This document shows positions 7,866 through 15,548 of a stretch of 35,904 nt of DNA, in pieces. The DNA lies in the NCBI GenBank assembly GCA_934725305.1, contig CAKVBA010000027.1, forward strand, positions 1 through 35,904, given 5' to 3'. The notes below the pieces were generated by a model that worked only from the letters and a program-made list of their open reading frames with translations, did not search any database and was not told where the DNA came from. How positions within the stretch are numbered: position 1 is the stretch's first letter; every line of letters begins with the position of its first letter. The position numbers and the translations under genes are program-made. Source of the DNA: an uncultured Parabacteroides sp. Its GTDB lineage: Bacteria; Bacteroidota; Bacteroidia; Bacteroidales; Tannerellaceae.

Positions 7866-10702
7866 TAAATTACGATGTTAACTATTTTACCAGGAACAAC
7901 AATCACCTTCTTCGGTGTCTTACCATTCATCCACTTAGCTGAATTTTCATGACTAAGTGCTGCTTTCTCTACCTCTTCGCGAGACATGTCAGCAGGCAAC
8001 TCTAAGCTATAACGGGCTTTACCATTGAATGAGATGGCATAAGTTACAGACTTTTCCTTCAGATACTCTTCATTACATACCGGCCATACAGCGTCGCAAA
8101 TTGTTGATTCGTTACCTAATATATGCCACAATTCTTCAGCAATATGAGGAGCGAACGGTGCCAACAGAACAATAAATGACTCTAAGATAGCACGCTTGTT
8201 GCACTTCAGGCTGCTCAATTCATTCACACAGATCATGAATGCACTGATAGATGTATTGTATGAGAAGTGTTCAATGTCGAATGTTACTTTCTTGATCAGC
8301 TTGTGCAAAGACTTCAATTCTTCAGCTGTCGGTTCGCCATCTGTCACCTGCAAAGCATCTGTATTGCCGAAGAACAATCCCCAAACCTTCTTCAAGAAAC
8401 GATTTACACCATCGATACCATTAGTATCCCAAGGCTTAGACTGTTCCAACGGGCCTAAGAACATTTCGTACAGACGCAATGTATCAGCACCATACTTTTC
8501 AACAATCATATCCGGATTAACTACGTTGAACATAGACTTTGACATCTTTTCAATAGCCCATCCACAAATGTATTTGCCATTTTCCAAGATAAATTCAGCT
8601 GTCTTATATTCCGGATTCCAGTTGCGAAAAGCTTCTGTATCCAACACATCGTTGCTGACGATGTTTACATCCACATGGATAGGAGTTACATCATACTGGT
8701 CTTTCAAGTTGTAAGAAACAAATGTATTGGTGTCTTTGATACGATAGACGAAATTGGAACGACCCTGAATCATACCCTGGTTGATCAATTTCTTAAACGG
8801 TTCACCTTCACAAACCAATCCTAAGTCGAACAAGAACTTATTCCAAAAACGGCTATAAATCAAGTGGCCGGTTGCATGTTCAGTACCACCGATATACAGA
8901 TCTACATTTCTCCAATATTCATCCACATCCTTAGCCACCAAAGCCTGATCGTTGTGCGGATCCATATAACGCAGATAATAAGCAGATGAACCGGCAAAAC
9001 CTGGCATTGTACAGAGTTCCAATGGGAAGATAGTCTTGTTGTCGATCTTTTCTGTCTCTACAACCTCTTGATTTACGCTATCCCAAGCCCATTTAACAGC
9101 ATGTCCCAATGGAGGCTCACCTGTTTCTGTAGGCAAGAATTTGCTGATTTCGGGCAACTGCAACGGCAATTTATCAACAGGCAATGTCTGTGGCATACCA
9201 TCTGCATCGTAATAAACCGGGAACGGTTCGCCCCAATAACGCTGACGGCTAAAGATAGCATCACGCAGACGGAAGTTTACCTTTACACGACCTAATCCAT
9301 TTTCCTTTACATATACTTTAGTCTTGGCAATAGCCTCCTTAATCGTAAGACCATTCAACACTAATCCTCCTTCAATCTCTTTGCCGGCAACCGGAGAGTT
9401 TGTCATGATGCCCTCTTTAGCATCGAAACTCTCTTCTGATACATCGCAACCTTCGATTAGCGGAATGATTGGCAAATTGAAATGTTTGGCAAAAGCATAG
9501 TCTCTGCTATCGTGAGCCGGTACAGCCATGATTGCACCTGTGCCATAACCAGCCAATACATAATCACTGATCCAAACAGGTATAGCCTCTTTGGTCAACG
9601 GATTGATAGCATATGAACCAGAGAATACGCCTGTCACACGACGGTCTGAGATACGTTCACGCTCTGTCTTTTTCTTGGTAGCAGCCAAATAAGCCTCTAC
9701 TTCTGCCTTCTGTGCATCGGTTGTCAACACATTCACCAATTCACTCTCAGGAGCCAATACCATAAATGATACACCGAAAATTGTATCGGCACGAGTGGTA
9801 AAGATGGTAAATTCAAGATCAGAATCTTTTACCTTAAACTGCATTTCCGTACCTTCACTACGTCCAATCCAGTTACGCTGTGTCTCTTTCAATGAATCGG
9901 TCCAGTCAATTGTGTCCAAGCCATCCAACAGACGTTGAGCATAAGCAGACACACGCAGACACCACTGACGCATCACTCTCTGCTCTACCGGATATCCACC
10001 ACGGATAGAAACACCTTCGCTCACCTCGTCATTAGCCAACACAGTGCCCAGCTTCGGACACCAATTAACCATTGTGTCACCCAGGTAAGCAATGCGGTAG
10101 TTCATCAATATCTCTTCTTTCTCCTTCTTGCTCTTAGCCTTCCATTCGTCAGCAGAGAAAGCCAGCTCTTCACCACAAGCCACATTCAATCCGTCTGTAC
10201 CCTGCTGTTCAAAAGCAGTCACCAGGTCACTGATAGGACAAGCCTTCTTCTTATCATTGTCGTAATAGCAGTTGAACATCTGGACGAAAGCCCACTGTGT
10301 CCATTTATAATACTCCGGGTTGCAAGTGCGCACTTCGCGATCCCAGTCATAACAGAAACCTATCTTATCCAGCTGCTGGCGATAGCGTGCGATGTTATTC
10401 TTTGTGGTAACCTCCGGATGCTGTCCGGTCTGGATAGCATACTGCTCAGCCGGCAGACCGTATGCATCATATCCCATCGGATGCAATACGTTGAAACCTT
10501 GCAAGCGTTTGTAGCGGGAAAAAATATCAGAAGCAATATAACCGAGCGGATGGCCTACATGCAATCCTGCACCTGAAGGATAGGGAAACATATCCAATAC
10601 ATAAAATTTTGGTCTGCTATCATCTTTTTCGACTTTATAGACCTTGTTGGCAATCCAATACTCGTGCCACTTCTTTTCAATTTCTCTGAAATTGTACTCC
10701 AT
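7865..10702 (-). CDS. leuS: Leucyl-tRNA synthetase
   Basis: 945 residues, close to the ~940 expected for Bacteroidota (longer than the E. coli enzyme). Class Ia signatures are present: the HIGH-type motif HVGH at residues 48-51 within [16 protein letters not shown], the editing (CP1) domain with [12 protein letters not shown] near residue 305, and KMSKS near 718 ([14 protein letters not shown]). The C-terminal anticodon-binding helices follow. It charges tRNA-Leu and hydrolyses mischarged products. It is the first gene of a leuS-yitT operon. Its leader (about 10703-10824) contains the folded element described separately, so expression may be controlled after initiation. Confidence 0.98.
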   Translation of the reverse strand: MEYNFREIEKKWHEYWIANKVYKVEKDDSRPKFYVLDMFPYPSGAGLHVGHPLGYIASDIFSRYKRLQGFNVLHPMGYDAYGLPAEQYAIQTGQHPEVTTKNNIARYRQQLDKIGFCYDWDREVRTCNPEYYKWTQWAFVQMFNCYYDNDKKKACPISDLVTAFEQQGTDGLNVACGEELAFSADEWKAKSKKEKEEILMNYRIAYLGDTMVNWCPKLGTVLANDEVSEGVSIRGGYPVEQRVMRQWCLRVSAYAQRLLDGLDTIDWTDSLKETQRNWIGRSEGTEMQFKVKDSDLEFTIFTTRADTIFGVSFMVLAPESELVNVLTTDAQKAEVEAYLAATKKKTERERISDRRVTGVFSGSYAINPLTKEAIPVWISDYVLAGYGTGAIMAVPAHDSRDYAFAKHFNLPIIPLIEGCDVSEESFDAKEGIMTNSPVAGKEIEGGLVLNGLTIKEAIAKTKVYVKENGLGRVKVNFRLRDAIFSRQRYWGEPFPVYYDADGMPQTLPVDKLPLQLPEISKFLPTETGEPPLGHAVKWAWDSVNQEVVETEKIDNKTIFPLELCTMPGFAGSSAYYLRYMDPHNDQALVAKDVDEYWRNVDLYIGGTEHATGHLIYSRFWNKFLFDLGLVCEGEPFKKLINQGMIQGRSNFVYRIKDTNTFVSYNLKDQYDVTPIHVDVNIVSNDVLDTEAFRNWNPEYKTAEFILENGKYICGWAIEKMSKSMFNVVNPDMIVEKYGADTLRLYEMFLGPLEQSKPWDTNGIDGVNRFLKKVWGLFFGNTDALQVTDGEPTAEELKSLHKLIKKVTFDIEHFSYNTSISAFMICVNELSSLKCNKRAILESFIVLLAPFAPHIAEELWHILGNESTICDAVWPVCNEEYLKEKSVTYAISFNGKARYSLELPADMSREEVEKAALSHENSAKWMNGKTPKKVIVVPGKIVNIVI

Positions 10703-10742
10703 GATGGTTTATCGATATTTTTTATTGATGTCTAATTTACTT

Positions 10743-10822
10743 AACCCAAATCGGTCTTTAGATTTGAAGTATAAAAATGTCCAACCATTTCGCTTTTTTC
10801 GGTCTAATGACCGTTTTGGGTT
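10743..10822. promoter_or_regulatory. Structured leader element before leuS (two mutually exclusive hairpins), copy A
   Basis: Outer arms AACCCAAATCGGTC (10743-10756) and GACCGTTTTGGGTTT (10809-10823) are complementary with one mismatch. The right arm can instead pair with the adjacent CGGTC (10800-10804) to form a small hairpin with a TAAT loop. The two structures share bases 10809-10813 and exclude each other. A related element with the same architecture lies at 26949-27028 before the LysR gene. It sits inside the predicted leuS leader, between the -7 box at 10831-10838 and the ATG at 10702. No known riboswitch class was recognised. A 15-codon minus-strand frame (10788-10741) is present but is not conserved in copy B. 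Confidence 0.55.
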
Positions 10823-10830
10823 TAAAGCCA

Positions 10831-10838
10831 CAAAGTTA
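10831..10838 (-). promoter_or_regulatory. leuS: leuS promoter -7 box
   Basis: TAACTTTG on the minus strand matches TAnnTTTG exactly and is followed by a purine-rich start region. The distance to the leuS ATG is about 128 nt, so the message would carry a long leader. No convincing -33 TTTG was found upstream. Confidence 0.55.
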
Positions 10839-10870
10839 GTAATAGTTTTTATATAATAATTGTGTAAATA

Positions 10871-10920
10871 AAAAGAGGTGTGCCAAATCCATAGTAAAAA
10901 CTATGATTTCAACACACCTC
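10871..10920 (-). terminator. nadA terminator
   Basis: Read on the minus strand, a long hairpin with arms GAGGTGTG and CACACCTC, extended by GAAATCATAG pairing with CTATGGATTT, is followed immediately by TTTTTATTT. It begins 28 bp after the nadA stop and precedes the leuS promoter, so it insulates leuS from nadA transcription. Confidence 0.88.
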
Positions 10921-10947
10921 CGGATCAATTATGAACAAATACCTTGT

Positions 10948-11934
10948 TTAAAGTCCCAATTCAGCAGAAATATCTAACATCCGTTTAATAGGTCGAATGG
11001 CTTTTTTCTGAACCTCTTCATCCACAAATATTTCTGGTATTTCATATTTCAAACAGTTATACAACTTCTGCATGGTATTCAGACGCATGAAATTACATTC
11101 ATTGCAAGCACATGTTCCGTCACTTGGAGGAGCCGGAATGAATTCCTTGTCCGGACTCTGTTTCTTCATCTCGTGAATAACGCCACTTTCAGTTGCTACG
11201 ATAAACTGTTTCTTGTCGGACTTAATCGTATGCTTCAACAGAGCTGCTGTTGATCCAACAAAGTCAGAAACGGTTACAATCTGTTTTTTACATTCAGGAT
11301 GAGTAATCACATCTGCATCGGGATACTGTTTCTTTAATTCCAGAATCTTTTCCAATGAGAACTGTTCGTGTACGTGACAAGCTCCGTCCCACAACAACAT
11401 CTCACGACCGGTAATACTGTTGATATAGTTACCTAAATTGCGGTCCGGACCAAAGATGATCTTTGCATCCTGAGGCAAGCTTTCCACAATCTGTCGTGCA
11501 TTGGTAGAGGTAACTACAATGTCAGTAACGGCCTTTACGGCTGCTGTTGTATTAACATACGAGATAACAGTATGGTCGGGATGTTCTTTGACAAACTTTT
11601 CAAAGTCTGTGGCCGGACAACTATTGGCCAATGAACAGCCTGCGTTTAGGTCGGGAACCAACACCTTCTTATCCGGACAAAGAATCTTGGCTGTCTCACC
11701 CATAAAGTGAACACCACACAATACAAGAACATCAGCCTCAGTCTTAGCCGCCCATTGAGCCAAAGCCAAACTATCACCCACAAAGTCGGCTATATCCTGA
11801 ATATCACCTGTCTGATAATAGTGAGCTAATATGACAGCATTCTTTTCTTTACGCAATTGATTGATAGCCTCCTTCAGATCGATGCCTTCAGGAACAGGTA
11901 CATCTATATACCCGATAGATTGATTTGTCTGCAT
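10948..11934 (-). CDS. nadA: Quinolinate synthase A
   Basis: 328 residues from the ATG at 11934 (MQTNQSIGYID), preceded by A-rich AAAAGAAG; an upstream ATG at 11967 would add 11 residues and cannot be excluded. Family features are clear: AVILAHYYQTGDIQDIADFVGDS near the N-terminus, VLCGVHFMGETAKILCP, SYVNTTAAVKA, FGPDRNLG and ITHPECKK, and a C-terminal CACNECNFM stretch. Three conserved cysteines from these motifs bind the [4Fe-4S] cluster. It condenses iminoaspartate with dihydroxyacetone phosphate to quinolinate in NAD synthesis. Its partner nadB is 19 kb away in this window, on the same strand but not in the same operon; nadC is absent. It is transcribed alone with its own promoter and terminator. 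Confidence 0.96.
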   Translation of the reverse strand: MQTNQSIGYIDVPVPEGIDLKEAINQLRKEKNAVILAHYYQTGDIQDIADFVGDSLALAQWAAKTEADVLVLCGVHFMGETAKILCPDKKVLVPDLNAGCSLANSCPATDFEKFVKEHPDHTVISYVNTTAAVKAVTDIVVTSTNARQIVESLPQDAKIIFGPDRNLGNYINSITGREMLLWDGACHVHEQFSLEKILELKKQYPDADVITHPECKKQIVTVSDFVGSTAALLKHTIKSDKKQFIVATESGVIHEMKKQSPDKEFIPAPPSDGTCACNECNFMRLNTMQKLYNCLKYEIPEIFVDEEVQKKAIRPIKRMLDISAELGL

Positions 11935-12066
11935 AGCTTCTTTTATTATATAGATTGCACATTTCAAATGAATATCTCTAAGAACAAGTTATTAACTAAG
12001 TTTTCTCTATTTTCTATACTGATAATCTTAGAATTATAAAAATACTAATAAATTATCCACGAATTG

Positions 12067-12074
12067 CAAAGTTA
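12067..12074 (-). promoter_or_regulatory. nadA: Candidate nadA promoter -7 box
   Basis: TAACTTTG on the minus strand matches TAnnTTTG. It lies about 130 nt before the chosen nadA start, leaving an A/T-rich leader in which no obvious riboswitch was recognised. No clear -33 box was seen. Confidence 0.5.
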
Positions 12075-12149
12075 AAAACTTTCTTTATCTCTACCCTATA
12101 ATAGATATAAGAAAAGTTCTACTATTTTCTATCGGGTCGGTATAACGAT

Positions 12150-12350
12150 TCATTTCATACCCGCTGACGAAATTAATGCGGTAATCTTCACCTTCATTCC
12201 TTTAATTTCTGCTATCTTTTCACGAATGACTACACAAAGAGAAGCCGTAAACTTGTGTCTGCCATTATATGCCAACGGGATATCGAGTGAAAAAGATTGA
12301 AAGCATCTGTAGTAAATACTCCGAAAAGAGTTATTGTAATTTATCAGGAT
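12150..12350 (-). pseudogene. Possible 3' remnant of an unknown gene
   Basis: A minus-strand open stretch without a start codon ends with TGA at 12152-12150. Its last ~45 codons read like protein (SLDIPLAYNGRHKF, then a VIREKIAEIKGMKVKI segment with regular hydrophobic spacing), while the flanking DNA is low-complexity and A/T-rich. The upstream part runs into the dispersed repeat that begins at 12330. It may be a gene end truncated by repeat insertion or a chance open frame; no family was recognised. Confidence 0.25.
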
Positions 12351-12626
12351 TGTTATTTAGTAAAAACAGACAACCAATCCATCTGAAACAACGGGTAAAT
12401 TAGCGGGAATTGGCCGATGAATCCGGCTCGGGTCAAATGCCCTTTAAAAAGAGGTTACAAGCTGTTTTTCAAGGGTCTATAGACTTTCCGGAATTAGTCT
12501 ATAGAGTTTTTGAAAAAAGTGTAGGGACTTTTTTGAAATTGGGTAGGCACCCAATTTTCGGAAATAGCCTACTCCGTTTTGACAGGGTTTATGATCTCTG
12601 CTCCGCTTGTTTGCTTATTGTATTTT
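12330..12626. repeat. Dispersed intergenic repeat, copy 1 (five 22-bp units)
   Basis: The stretch begins TTATTGTAATTTATC and ends CTTATTGTATTTTG. It matches the copies at 24749-25089 and 35458-35800 in layout: a shared head including ATCCATCTGAAACAACGGG, then a tandem array of about 22-bp units (12471-12590) built on GGGTAGGnACTCCGTT, then GTTTTGACnGGGTT. Units here include GTGTAGGGACTTTTTTGAAA and GGGTAGGCACCCAATTTTCG. An open frame crosses it, but differing unit numbers and frames between copies argue against coding. Confidence 0.85.
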
Positions 12627-12800
12627 GTGTGTCATATATACAAACCTGCTCCCTAATCTTTGGAAGTGTGTCATATTTGCAAATTGCTACGTTGTTTTCG
12701 CAATTCATAATCAAAGTAGACCTTTGGACACACCTCTCTTTTGAATATCGTTTAAACGGCGTTTAAAGAGCATTAAAAAACGGTTCAAGCATCATTCAAA
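12627..12800. other. Gene-free tract with short direct repeats
   Basis: No supported gene. Two imperfect direct repeats, GTGTGTCATATATACAAA (from about 12628) and GTGTGTCATATTTGCAAA (from about 12667), are followed by the partial inverse GGACACACC near 12726. Their role is unknown. Confidence 0.4.
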
Positions 12801-12801
12801 G

Positions 12802-12864
12802 AAAAGCTGCCGAGCTTTTCCCAAAAAGGGTGCGCCCTTTTCCTAAAAAGCTGCCGAGCTTTTT
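12802..12864. repeat. Three consecutive tetraloop hairpins
   Basis: Three perfect small hairpins lie end to end. AAAAGCT-GCCG-AGCTTTT is at 12802-12819, AAAAGGG-TGCG-CCCTTTT at 12824-12841 and AAAAAGCT-GCCG-AGCTTTTT at 12845-12864. The first and third have the same stem and loop. Each would work as an A/T-flanked terminator on either strand, but no gene ends nearby (the nearest is over 600 bp away). Confidence 0.8.
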
Positions 12865-12899
12865 TCGTAACAGTGCTGAAGCTTGTAGTGTACCGATTT

Positions 12900-13447
12900 T
12901 TATTGACTGGTAATATACTTCAATTCCGAATAGGTTGTCAGCCCTTTTCGACTGAGTTTGTTCCACGGCAAGTTAATCCCACGAAGGTTATTCACAATTC
13001 TATATATTATTATCTTTATTAATTCTTTTCTTTAAAAATAATATGATGTATATGATAGGTTGTTGAAACCGTTTATAGATTTTTGGTCAAATATTTGCTT
13101 GTTTCGTTATCAAGGTTTATAAACGGTTTATCAAGAAGATACAAACAATACTTTGTCATATATATACATTGATTTTCATTGTTTTATGTTTTATCCGTCC
13201 TGATTGTTAATAACTGGTGTTGTGTAAAAATTAACACTGTTGTTTATATGTTGATTTGTGAATAGTCTATGTTGATAGATGGTAGTAAAGAAATGGTTAT
13301 TTTATTTGGATTCCAGTTTGAGTAGGTGTATAATGGACTATTCCAATAATGCAAGAACTATTTTTCATTTTCTATTCACGAGTTATTAATAGCTTTTCAA
13401 CAGTTATTGACCGAGTTTTACAGCTTATATTGTATGAGCTCTCATAA
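12900..13447. other. A/T-rich gene-free tract, candidate replication origin
   Basis: This gene-free tract is very A/T-rich. It has one exact DnaA-box match TTATTCACA (12988-12996) and several one-mismatch forms nearby, for example the reverse complement of TTATTAACA near 13206, of TTTTACACA near 13222 and of CTATTCACA near 13257. A further near match, TTATCCACG, is at about 12055. It also contains a 12-bp inverted repeat (13066-13129). DnaA boxes occur by chance in A/T-rich DNA, and no dnaA gene is present, so the origin call is speculative. Confidence 0.3.
13066..13129. repeat. 12-bp perfect inverted repeat
   Basis: AAACCGTTTATA (13066-13077) and TATAAACGGTTT (13118-13129) are exact reverse complements separated by 40 A/T-rich bases. 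This could be a cruciform or a pair of protein-binding sites; the spacing is long for a terminator and there is no nearby gene end. Confidence 0.65.
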
Positions 13448-13460
13448 ATGTTTACCTTTG
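13430..13460 (+). promoter_or_regulatory. Promoter of the TrmH/SpoU methyltransferase gene
   Basis: TTG (13430-13432) is followed after 20 nt by TACCTTTG (13453-13460), a good -33/-7 pair. Transcription should start near 13467, so the open-frame start at 13448 is excluded and the ATG at 13487 is the real start, with a leader of about 20 nt. Confidence 0.8.
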
Positions 13461-13486
13461 TTGCATCAGAAATCAGAAAGATACAG

Positions 13487-14017
13487 ATGCGTAAATTAAA
13501 AGTAACGGAAATGAACCGCCTCACGCCTGAGGCATTCAAAGAGAGTAAGAAGATGCCTCTTATTGTGGTACTTGACCATATAAGAAGCTTAAACAATGTG
13601 GGTTCTGTGTTTCGTACCTCAGATGCATTTCGGGTAGAATCTATCTATTTATGTGGTATTACAGCCTGTCCGCCTCATGCCGAGATACACAAGACAGCGT
13701 TGGGTGCTGAAGACACGGTCAGCTGGTGCTATTTCAAAGATACCATGGAGGCTGTTGAAAAGCTGAAGGAACAAGGATATACCGTGTGTGCCATTGAACA
13801 GGCTGTGGGCAGCGTGATGCTTGATAAGTTGCTGTTAGACAAGAGTAAAAAATATGCTGTTGTTCTAGGTAACGAGGTAAAAGGCGTTCAACAAACAGTT
13901 GTTGATAACTGTGATATGTGTATCGAAATACCTCAATATGGCACCAAACATTCGTTGAATGTATCGGTTACAGCCGGCATTGTTATTTGGGATTTCTTTA
14001 AACAGCTGTCAGAGTAA
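13487..14017 (+). CDS. SpoU/TrmH family RNA 2'-O-methyltransferase
   Basis: 176 residues, short for the family but complete for the SPOUT catalytic domain. Motif 1 is DHIRSLNNVGSVFRTSDAF (Asn and Arg of the RNA site), motif 2 is VVLGNEVKGVQQTVVDNCD, and motif 3 is IEIPQYGTKHSLNVSVTAGI, which together form the trefoil-knot SAM site. By family it methylates the 2'-OH of a ribose in tRNA or rRNA; the exact target cannot be told. There is no N-terminal substrate-binding domain, so it resembles the minimal TrmL/TrmH-like proteins. It overlaps the converging DUF4294 gene by 9 bp at the 3' ends and has its own promoter. Confidence 0.92.
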   Translation: MRKLKVTEMNRLTPEAFKESKKMPLIVVLDHIRSLNNVGSVFRTSDAFRVESIYLCGITACPPHAEIHKTALGAEDTVSWCYFKDTMEAVEKLKEQGYTVCAIEQAVGSVMLDKLLLDKSKKYAVVLGNEVKGVQQTVVDNCDMCIEIPQYGTKHSLNVSVTAGIVIWDFFKQLSE

Positions 14018-14617
14018 CCCATTTTCTACCAATACAACGATACGTTCAGTCATGGCATCTTTGCCATGCGGATCGTATTCGGTTTTCAGGCTGGCTCCGA
14101 ACATGCTGGCAAACAGGTTCCAGAATCCTGCCCTAAAAGTGCCCAGATAGGCTTTCAACAGATTATAGCTGGATTGATTACACTCGCGGTCTATCAGTTT
14201 GATAAGCAGCTTTCCTTGTGAGAAGGTAAGTTTCTTCAGTTCTGGCTTGTATTGGGCAAACAGCTCCTTTTCCATCCGCTTCAAATGTGCATGGCGTGCT
14301 TTGTCGTCAGGAAGTGTTTCCATATACTCATACGTCTCTATAAGCGTTTCATACACCATCTTGGCATAAGGTAAGGTTCGTTTCACATCACGTACCAACT
14401 TATTATATTTATCCTGTTGACGTCTATTCTTGAATGTAACAGCAGGATATACATACACTTCGCGTAGGTTGACAACGGCTATGGTGTCTCCTTTATCCAG
14501 TATGGCTCGCTGGACTCCTTCGGGAAGGGTGTTGAACTTAATGCTTTGTGCTTGACATACAGACCCGAAACATCCTATTAAGATTCCTATTGTTATGTAA
14601 ACTTTAACCCTGCTCAT
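14009..14617 (-). CDS. DUF4294 domain-containing secreted protein
   Basis: 202 residues with an SP-I signal peptide (MSRVKVYITIGILIGCFGSVCQAQ). The mature part contains DTIAVVNLREVYVYP, then YNKLVRDVKRTLPYAKMVYE, KRMEKELFAQYKPELKKLT and GKLLIKLIDRECNQSSYNLLKAYLG, matching the DUF4294 family of Bacteroidota. The function is unknown; it is presumably periplasmic. The tail overlaps the methyltransferase gene by 9 bp. A -7 box only 5 bp before the ATG implies an almost leaderless message. Confidence 0.85.
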   Translation of the reverse strand: MSRVKVYITIGILIGCFGSVCQAQSIKFNTLPEGVQRAILDKGDTIAVVNLREVYVYPAVTFKNRRQQDKYNKLVRDVKRTLPYAKMVYETLIETYEYMETLPDDKARHAHLKRMEKELFAQYKPELKKLTFSQGKLLIKLIDRECNQSSYNLLKAYLGTFRAGFWNLFASMFGASLKTEYDPHGKDAMTERIVVLVENGLL

Positions 14618-14622
14618 CGGAG

Positions 14623-14630
14623 CAAAAATA
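14623..14630 (-). promoter_or_regulatory. -7 box for the DUF4294 gene
   Basis: TATTTTTG on the minus strand fits TAnnTTTG and ends 5 bp before the ATG at 14617. If used, the transcript is leaderless or nearly so. It overlaps the region of the divergent plus-strand promoter at 14639-14670. No -33 box was found. Confidence 0.45.
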
Positions 14631-14638
14631 GTGGAATT

Positions 14639-14670
14639 TTTGGGATTTCAGATGGAATGACGTATATTTG
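14639..14670 (+). promoter_or_regulatory. Promoter of the outer-membrane barrel/HHH operon
   Basis: TTTG (14639-14642) and TATATTTG (14663-14670) are separated by 20 nt, an excellent Bacteroidota promoter. The start codon follows about 30 nt downstream of the -7 box. Confidence 0.8.
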
Positions 14671-14699
14671 AGTTGTTAACTATTTAAAATCACCTAACT

Positions 14700-15524
14700 A
14701 TGAAAAGATCGTTCCTTTTCTTGCTGTTATTTCTATTATTCATACTACAGGTTCCTTTCTGTTTATACGCTGTTGATAACCTTCGTCAGCCCGATATACG
14801 TTCCATCGGTTTGGGCGGAAATGAGGTGACTCAATCGGTTCTGTTTAATCCTTCATTGGTTGCTTTATCAACAGCCCCTACCCTACATGTTGGTTTGTTT
14901 AATCGCTTTCAGATAAAAGAGTTAAGTCAGCTGTCTTGCCGATTTACCTATCCGAATGAATGGTTATCGGCCGGTATTGATATCTCATCTTTCGGGTGTG
15001 ATGCCTATCGTGACAGCCGTTTTCGTCTTTCTGTTGGTAAACGGTTGGATGAACAATGGAGTTTGGGTATTGCGGTGCAGTACCGATTGGTTCAATCTAC
15101 CTTGTTTGAGCAATCTCCCTCCTTCTTGTCTGCCGATATAGGAGTTTCTTGGTTGCCTGTTGATCATTTGTTGATAGGTGTGTTGATGAAAGATCTGCCC
15201 TCTGTTTGTATTCACAATAATCATTCTGACAATAAACCTTTTACCAATTATTTAGTGCAGGCAGGTTTTCAATGGGAAGTAATTAACAAGTTGTTTATAA
15301 TCTCTTCGTTAGGTACGGAGAAAGAGGAGACACTGATTGCGAATGTAGGTGTTGAATATGTACCTTTTGATTGTTTTCATCTCCGTGCCGGAATGCGTAC
15401 TGCTCCTCTTCTACCCTCATTCGGTATGGGTTTCTGTTTCTCTCGTTTTGTGGTTGATGCTGCGGTTCAATATCATACTCAATTAGGTGTTTGCTCAGGT
15501 TTGGAGATAGGTTTTCGTTTTTAG
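14700..15524 (+). CDS. Outer-membrane beta-barrel protein, PorV/PorQ-like
   Basis: 274 residues with an SP-I signal peptide (MKRSFLFLLLFLLFILQVPFCLYA). The start of the mature part, RSIGLGGNEVTQSVLFNPSL, resembles the N-terminus of PorV/PorQ (FadL-type) barrels, in which an Asn-Pro-Ser/Ala follows a gly-rich strand. Alternating amphipathic strands run to the terminal ...GLEIGFRF, a typical final strand ending in Phe. It sits 24 bp before the HHH/barrel gene and shares its promoter, which suggests a joint surface function. Exact family and cargo are unknown. Confidence 0.7.
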   Translation: MKRSFLFLLLFLLFILQVPFCLYAVDNLRQPDIRSIGLGGNEVTQSVLFNPSLVALSTAPTLHVGLFNRFQIKELSQLSCRFTYPNEWLSAGIDISSFGCDAYRDSRFRLSVGKRLDEQWSLGIAVQYRLVQSTLFEQSPSFLSADIGVSWLPVDHLLIGVLMKDLPSVCIHNNHSDNKPFTNYLVQAGFQWEVINKLFIISSLGTEKEETLIANVGVEYVPFDCFHLRAGMRTAPLLPSFGMGFCFSRFVVDAAVQYHTQLGVCSGLEIGFRF

Positions 15525-15548
15525 TTATCCTTAAGTTATATATAGGTT

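Noticed and set aside
8196..8714. 172-codon plus-strand frame inside leuS
   Set aside because: It is the complement of strongly conserved leuS sequence, with no domain and no start signal.
9935..10576. 213-codon plus-strand frame inside leuS
   Set aside because: Antisense shadow of the leuS catalytic domain; composition is not protein-like.
10741..10788. 15-codon leader peptide for leuS attenuation
   Set aside because: It has only two leucine codons, and the related element before the LysR gene does not keep the frame.
12330..12626. CRISPR-like array
   Set aside because: Units are about 22 bp with no unique spacers between identical repeats, units differ from one another, and no cas genes are present.
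12410..12766. 118-codon plus-strand open frame over dispersed repeat copy 1
   Set aside because: The frame is built from 22-bp units, which shift frame unit by unit; copies 2 and 3 do not keep it, and it has no recognisable domain.
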